Below, one piece after another: positions 61,341 to 64,000 of a stretch of DNA of 64,000 nucleotides. The DNA lies in assembly GCA_033808805.1 (NCBI GenBank), contig JAPXMY010000001.1:1-64000 (forward strand), given 5' to 3'. The notes under the pieces were generated by a model that was not told the origin of the DNA, ran no database searches, and saw only the letters and a list, made by a program, of their open reading frames with translations. Both the position numbers and the translations under genes were made by a program. Source of the DNA: UBA1783 sp033808805 (GTDB lineage Bacteria > Bacillota_I > Bacilli_A > Erysipelotrichales > Erysipelotrichaceae). The stretch's first letter is position 1; the number at the start of each line of letters is the position of its first letter.

Positions 61341-62486
61341 CTAGTAGTTCTCAGCACGTACTTCAAAGAACGCCTGAGCATGGAAGCATACTGGACATTC
61401 ATCAGATGCTTTAACACCCATTTCTAAATGACCGCAATTACGGCATTCCCAAAGAGTTACACCGCTCTTTTTAAAGACTTCTTGAGCCTCTACATTACGT
61501 AATAATTTACGATAGCGTTCTTCATGGTTTTTCTCAACTGCTGCAACTCCACGGAATTGTTCTGCCAGTTCAAGATAACCTTCTTCTTCAGCTTCACGAG
61601 CCATACGAGCATACATTTCTGTCCACTCATAGTTTTCACCTTCAGCAGCATCTAAAAGGTTGGCAGCTGTATCGCCTAATGCGCCTAAAGCTTTGAACCA
61701 AAGTTTAGCATGTTCCTTTTCATTTTCAGCTGTCTGTAAAAAGATAGCAGCAATTTGCTCGTATCCTGCTTTTTTAGCAACTGAAGCATAGTAAGTATAT
61801 TTATTACGTGCTTGAGACTCACCTGAGAAAGCTTCCCATAGGTTCTTTTCTGTTTTTGAACCAGCAAAAGGTTTCTTTTCTACTTTAGGTTCTTCACATT
61901 TTACAAATTTGTCTGGACCTACTCCACAGATTGGACAGACAAAATCTGGAGTCATTGGCCCTTCATGAATGTAGCCGCAGACTGTACATTTCCATTTTTC
62001 CATTTTCTTTTCCTCCATTTTTTCATTAAAATTAATTGTTTTTAACAGTATATCAACGACATCAAATGGAATGTCGGGATAACTTTTGATACTTTCCAGA
62101 AATTTTCTGGTATTTTCGCTTTGTGGCAGCATAAAGCCTGCTTCTCTATTCAGGTCTTCTGCCATCAAGCGGCTGGACTTGGCAACAGCAACACTTAAGG
62201 TGTCATCTAATTGCGAAGCCATCATTTCTGCTTTGGCCTTGCTTTGAATTAAACCACGCATCGCCTGTACAACGCTCTGCTGTTTTGGTTGCTGAGCAGG
62301 CATAACCTTTGGCACCATTGAAATTGCTGCTGAAGGACAGGCCTGGGCACAAGCGCCACAACCGATGCATTTGCTGATATCAATGATACTGTTTTCAGTA
62401 TTGGTTGCTCCAGTAGGGCAAACATACAGACAAATGCAATCTTTGGTACAAAGGCGAAGATTTCTTACCGCATATTTTTCAGCCAT
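61341..62486 (-). CDS. Ferredoxin-rubredoxin-rubrerythrin-rubredoxin fusion
   Basis: A 381-residue redox protein. Residues 1-60: ferredoxin with CTKDCICLYVCP and CIGCGACAQACP (two 4Fe-4S sites). A helical linker follows (about 75-160). Residues 165-200: rubredoxin-like CTVCGY...CPICGVG. About 205-340: rubrerythrin ferritin-like di-iron domain (GESQARNKY, AENEKEHA, EKNHEERY). The end has a second rubredoxin-like CRNCGH...CPVCFH. It likely reduces peroxide using internal electron relays. It starts two bases after the upstream rubredoxin gene's stop and ends upstream of desulfoferrodoxin. Confidence 0.92.
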   Translation of the reverse strand: MAEKYAVRNLRLCTKDCICLYVCPTGATNTENSIIDISKCIGCGACAQACPSAAISMVPKVMPAQQPKQQSVVQAMRGLIQSKAKAEMMASQLDDTLSVAVAKSSRLMAEDLNREAGFMLPQSENTRKFLESIKSYPDIPFDVVDILLKTINFNEKMEEKKMEKWKCTVCGYIHEGPMTPDFVCPICGVGPDKFVKCEEPKVEKKPFAGSKTEKNLWEAFSGESQARNKYTYYASVAKKAGYEQIAAIFLQTAENEKEHAKLWFKALGALGDTAANLLDAAEGENYEWTEMYARMAREAEEEGYLELAEQFRGVAAVEKNHEERYRKLLRNVEAQEVFKKSGVTLWECRNCGHLEMGVKASDECPVCFHAQAFFEVRAENY

Positions 62487-62488
62487 CT

Positions 62489-63142
62489 TCAGTTCCTCCT
62501 TTCAATTTTTTCAAATTTCCAGTTGGGAACCTTGCAGACAGGACACAACTGTGGAGCAGCATCTGCTAAATAAACAAAACCACAGACTGTGCAGACATAT
62601 ACACCCGTATTCTCCAGCATCCTATCGCCTTCCTTTTCATAGCGCGATAGTAGAGATTGAAGCATGCGAGTTACCTTTTCACTCCAAGTTAATGCTCGCA
62701 AAGCTCCTCGATCTGCTTTTTCAGATGCGACTGCGTTGGCATATGGATAGTTAACTTCAATATCTCTGTTAACCAGCTGTAATAACTCCGCATTGCCTTT
62801 TTTATCAGTATATTCGGCTTTACTCTTGAAAAAATCTGCCAACTTAAAAAACAACTTCGACTGTTCATGTAGATATTGTTTTTCACAACCTAGAGCCAGA
62901 TTAGAACAAATAATGCTCATTTCAATGGCTGAAAGTTCTTTATCCACCTGAGGCTTTTCCGTTTTTTCTTCATTAACTATATTTTTATTTTCATGAAATG
63001 CATCTTTTCCTGCCCCGCACCAAGGACACTTCCAATCAGCTGGAAGCTCTTCCCATTTGGTATTGGCAAGAATATTTACTTCTGGGATACCCTTTGTCTC
63101 ATCATATAGGTATGAGCAAATTGAACAGACCATTTGTTTCAT
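62489..63142 (-). CDS. Rubredoxin-like protein with N- and C-terminal FeCys4 sites
   Basis: A 217-residue protein with CSICSYLYDE...DWKCPWCGAG at the N-terminus, a helical middle (about 65-175) resembling a degenerate ferritin-like or linker domain, and CTVCGFVYLA...CPVCKVP at the C-terminus. It is probably an electron carrier for the downstream rubrerythrin and superoxide reductase. AGGAGG lies upstream. First gene of the operon. Confidence 0.85.
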   Translation of the reverse strand: MKQMVCSICSYLYDETKGIPEVNILANTKWEELPADWKCPWCGAGKDAFHENKNIVNEEKTEKPQVDKELSAIEMSIICSNLALGCEKQYLHEQSKLFFKLADFFKSKAEYTDKKGNAELLQLVNRDIEVNYPYANAVASEKADRGALRALTWSEKVTRMLQSLLSRYEKEGDRMLENTGVYVCTVCGFVYLADAAPQLCPVCKVPNWKFEKIERRN

Positions 63143-63198
63143 AGGTTTCTGTCGCCTCCTTCAGTAATATCATATCATATTTTTATCTTTTTTCAATG

Positions 63199-63225
63199 AC
63201 AACATCACCAACATTGATAATGTTG
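63199..63225. promoter_or_regulatory. Palindrome upstream of the rubredoxin promoter
   Basis: CAACATTGATAATGTTG (63209-63225) is a perfect palindrome with an extra half-site ACAACAT at 63199-63205 that overlaps the -35 of the minus-strand promoter (TTGTCA-N17-TATGAT). A candidate operator, perhaps for the adjacent Crp/Fnr regulator. Confidence 0.5.
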
Positions 63226-63330
63226 TATCGATTTTTTGCTATCAAACTTTTCTATATTTAAGATATATTCACAAACTCTTTTAACCCAGTTAGATATCTT
63301 ATATAAAAAACATTTTTTTATGCCTGTTAT

Positions 63331-63348
63331 TGCAGAATGTCTTCTGCA
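63331..63348. other. Inverted repeat upstream of the Crp/Fnr gene
   Basis: TGCAGAATGTCTTCTGCA has seven-base arms around TGTC and lies just upstream of the regulator's promoter. It may be an operator; no T run follows. Confidence 0.4.
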
Positions 63349-63355
63349 GCCTTAA

Positions 63356-63385
63356 TTGACACATATCATTAATAAAAGATATAAT
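63356..63385 (+). promoter_or_regulatory. Promoter of Crp/Fnr regulator
   Basis: TTGACA (63356-63361), 18 bases, TATAAT (63380-63385), then GGAGG before the start. Confidence 0.75.
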
Positions 63386-63410
63386 TAGTAGAAAATATGG
63401 AGGAATAGCC

Positions 63411-64000
63411 ATGACTTTTGAGACAACTTTTCCTGTATGGAATAAATTGAATTCCAGTCAAAAGACCAGACTTCTTGACAATCTTATAATGCGTACAGTT
63501 GAAAAGGGCACAATTATTCATAGTGGATCCATCAATTGTACTGGTTTGCTTCTTGTCAAAACTGGTCAACTTCGAGCCTATATGATTTCAGAAGAAGGGC
63601 GTGAGATTACCCTTTATCGTTTGTTTGATTATGACATGTGTTTATTTTCTGCTTACTGTATTATGCGCTCTATTGAATTTGAAATAATCATTGAAGCTGA
63701 AAAGGATACTGATCTTTGGGTAATACCAGCTGAAATATATAAAAATATAATGGATGAATCTGCCGCTGTAGCAAATTTCACCAATGAGGTAATGGGAACA
63801 CGTTTTACCGATGTCATGTGGCTGATTGAACAAATCATGTGGAAAAGTCTTGACAAGCGTCTGGCTAAATTCCTTTATGAAGAAACATTAATTGAAGAGA
63901 GTCACAGGCTGAATATTACTCATGAAGCAATTGCCAATCATATTGGTTCTCATCGAGAAGTAATAACCAGAATGTTGCGCCATTTTCAAAACGATGGCAT
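63411..64000 (+). CDS. Crp/Fnr family regulator (runs off the right edge)
   Basis: At least 196 residues; the ATG at 63411 follows GGAGG. It begins MTFETTFPVWNKLNSSQKTR, a cyclic-nucleotide-like beta-roll (GTIIHSGSINCTGLLLVKTGQLRAYMISEEGREITLYRL), then a dimerisation helix (MWKSLDKRLAKFLYEE) and the start of the HTH (THEAIANHIGSHREVITRMLRHF). It is divergent from the rubrerythrin operon and probably regulates it in response to oxygen or redox. Cys43, Cys75 and Cys81 lie in the sensor domain. Confidence 0.92.
   Translation, partial: MTFETTFPVWNKLNSSQKTRLLDNLIMRTVEKGTIIHSGSINCTGLLLVKTGQLRAYMISEEGREITLYRLFDYDMCLFSAYCIMRSIEFEIIIEAEKDTDLWVIPAEIYKNIMDESAAVANFTNEVMGTRFTDVMWLIEQIMWKSLDKRLAKFLYEETLIEESHRLNITHEAIANHIGSHREVITRMLRHFQNDG

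Overview
The window reads as chromosome of an anaerobic, low-GC, Gram-positive gut-type bacterium (Bacillota). Support: AT-rich sequence with strong AGGAGG-type ribosome binding sites, consensus sigma-A promoters, a complete AdhE, superoxide reductase and rubrerythrin genes for oxygen defence, Feo iron uptake, QueH-type queuosine synthesis, a sortase-type surface protein and BspA-like leucine-rich repeats. An Erysipelotrichia-like host is my guess only. Base composition was judged by eye.

Layout. 1-67: first codons of a leftward large serine recombinase, so a mobile element probably lies left of the window. 188-1115: two membrane proteins. 1197-5667: adhE (leftward) faces a MarR regulator-DegV-DsrE operon; the shared intergenic region holds two Rex-like boxes and two near-perfect MarR-type palindromes. 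5774-12193: a tight leftward run of thioredoxin-like lipoprotein, AAC(3)-like acetyltransferase, HAD-DeoC fusion, ribosomal-protection-type GTPase fused to a YacP/Rae1 ribonuclease domain, a lipoprotein and a degenerate Fic protein. 12376-18947: sortase-type surface protein, second thioredoxin-like lipoprotein, nagA, and an EF-G paralogue with an ankyrin protein and a possible 30-residue ORF. 19074-31027: nucleotidyltransferase, M18 aminopeptidase, TrmR-like methyltransferase, ABC exporter, an ECF sigma/RsgI-like pair with an apparent N-terminal frameshift, split ThrE exporter, M20 amidohydrolase, LRR protein and aldose epimerase. 31046-39130: tRNA-Thr, SIMPL protein, frameshifted DUF1016 nuclease, NCS2 permease, TIM-barrel protein, DUF2089/DUF4097 operon, GH114 lipoprotein, SUKH protein, tRNA-Arg.

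39413-44129: PepF, rplM-rpsI, an exported protein and an MFS transporter. 44420-48010: a three-gene restriction-modification island (two cytosine methyltransferases and a PD-(D/E)xK nuclease). 48193-55750: DUF349 protein, queuosine operon tgt-queA-queH plus a Cof phosphatase, a coupled pair of HTH proteins, tRNA-Asn, galE. 55824-58187: feoA-feoB-FeoB-associated Cys-rich protein behind a consensus promoter whose spacer is a perfect palindrome. 58288-60686: probable leaderless SGNH hydrolase with a glutamine amidotransferase, then an XRE regulator/membrane-protein pair. 60951-64000: rubredoxin-like protein, ferredoxin-rubredoxin-rubrerythrin fusion and desulfoferrodoxin, divergent from a Crp/Fnr regulator cut by the window end.

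The most unusual items are the GTPase-Rae1 fusion beside an AAC(3)-like gene, the restriction-modification island, the homopolymer frameshifts in the sigma factor and DUF1016 genes, the promoter-embedded palindrome of feo, and two apparently leaderless genes. No CRISPR array, complete insertion sequence or rRNA gene was seen.
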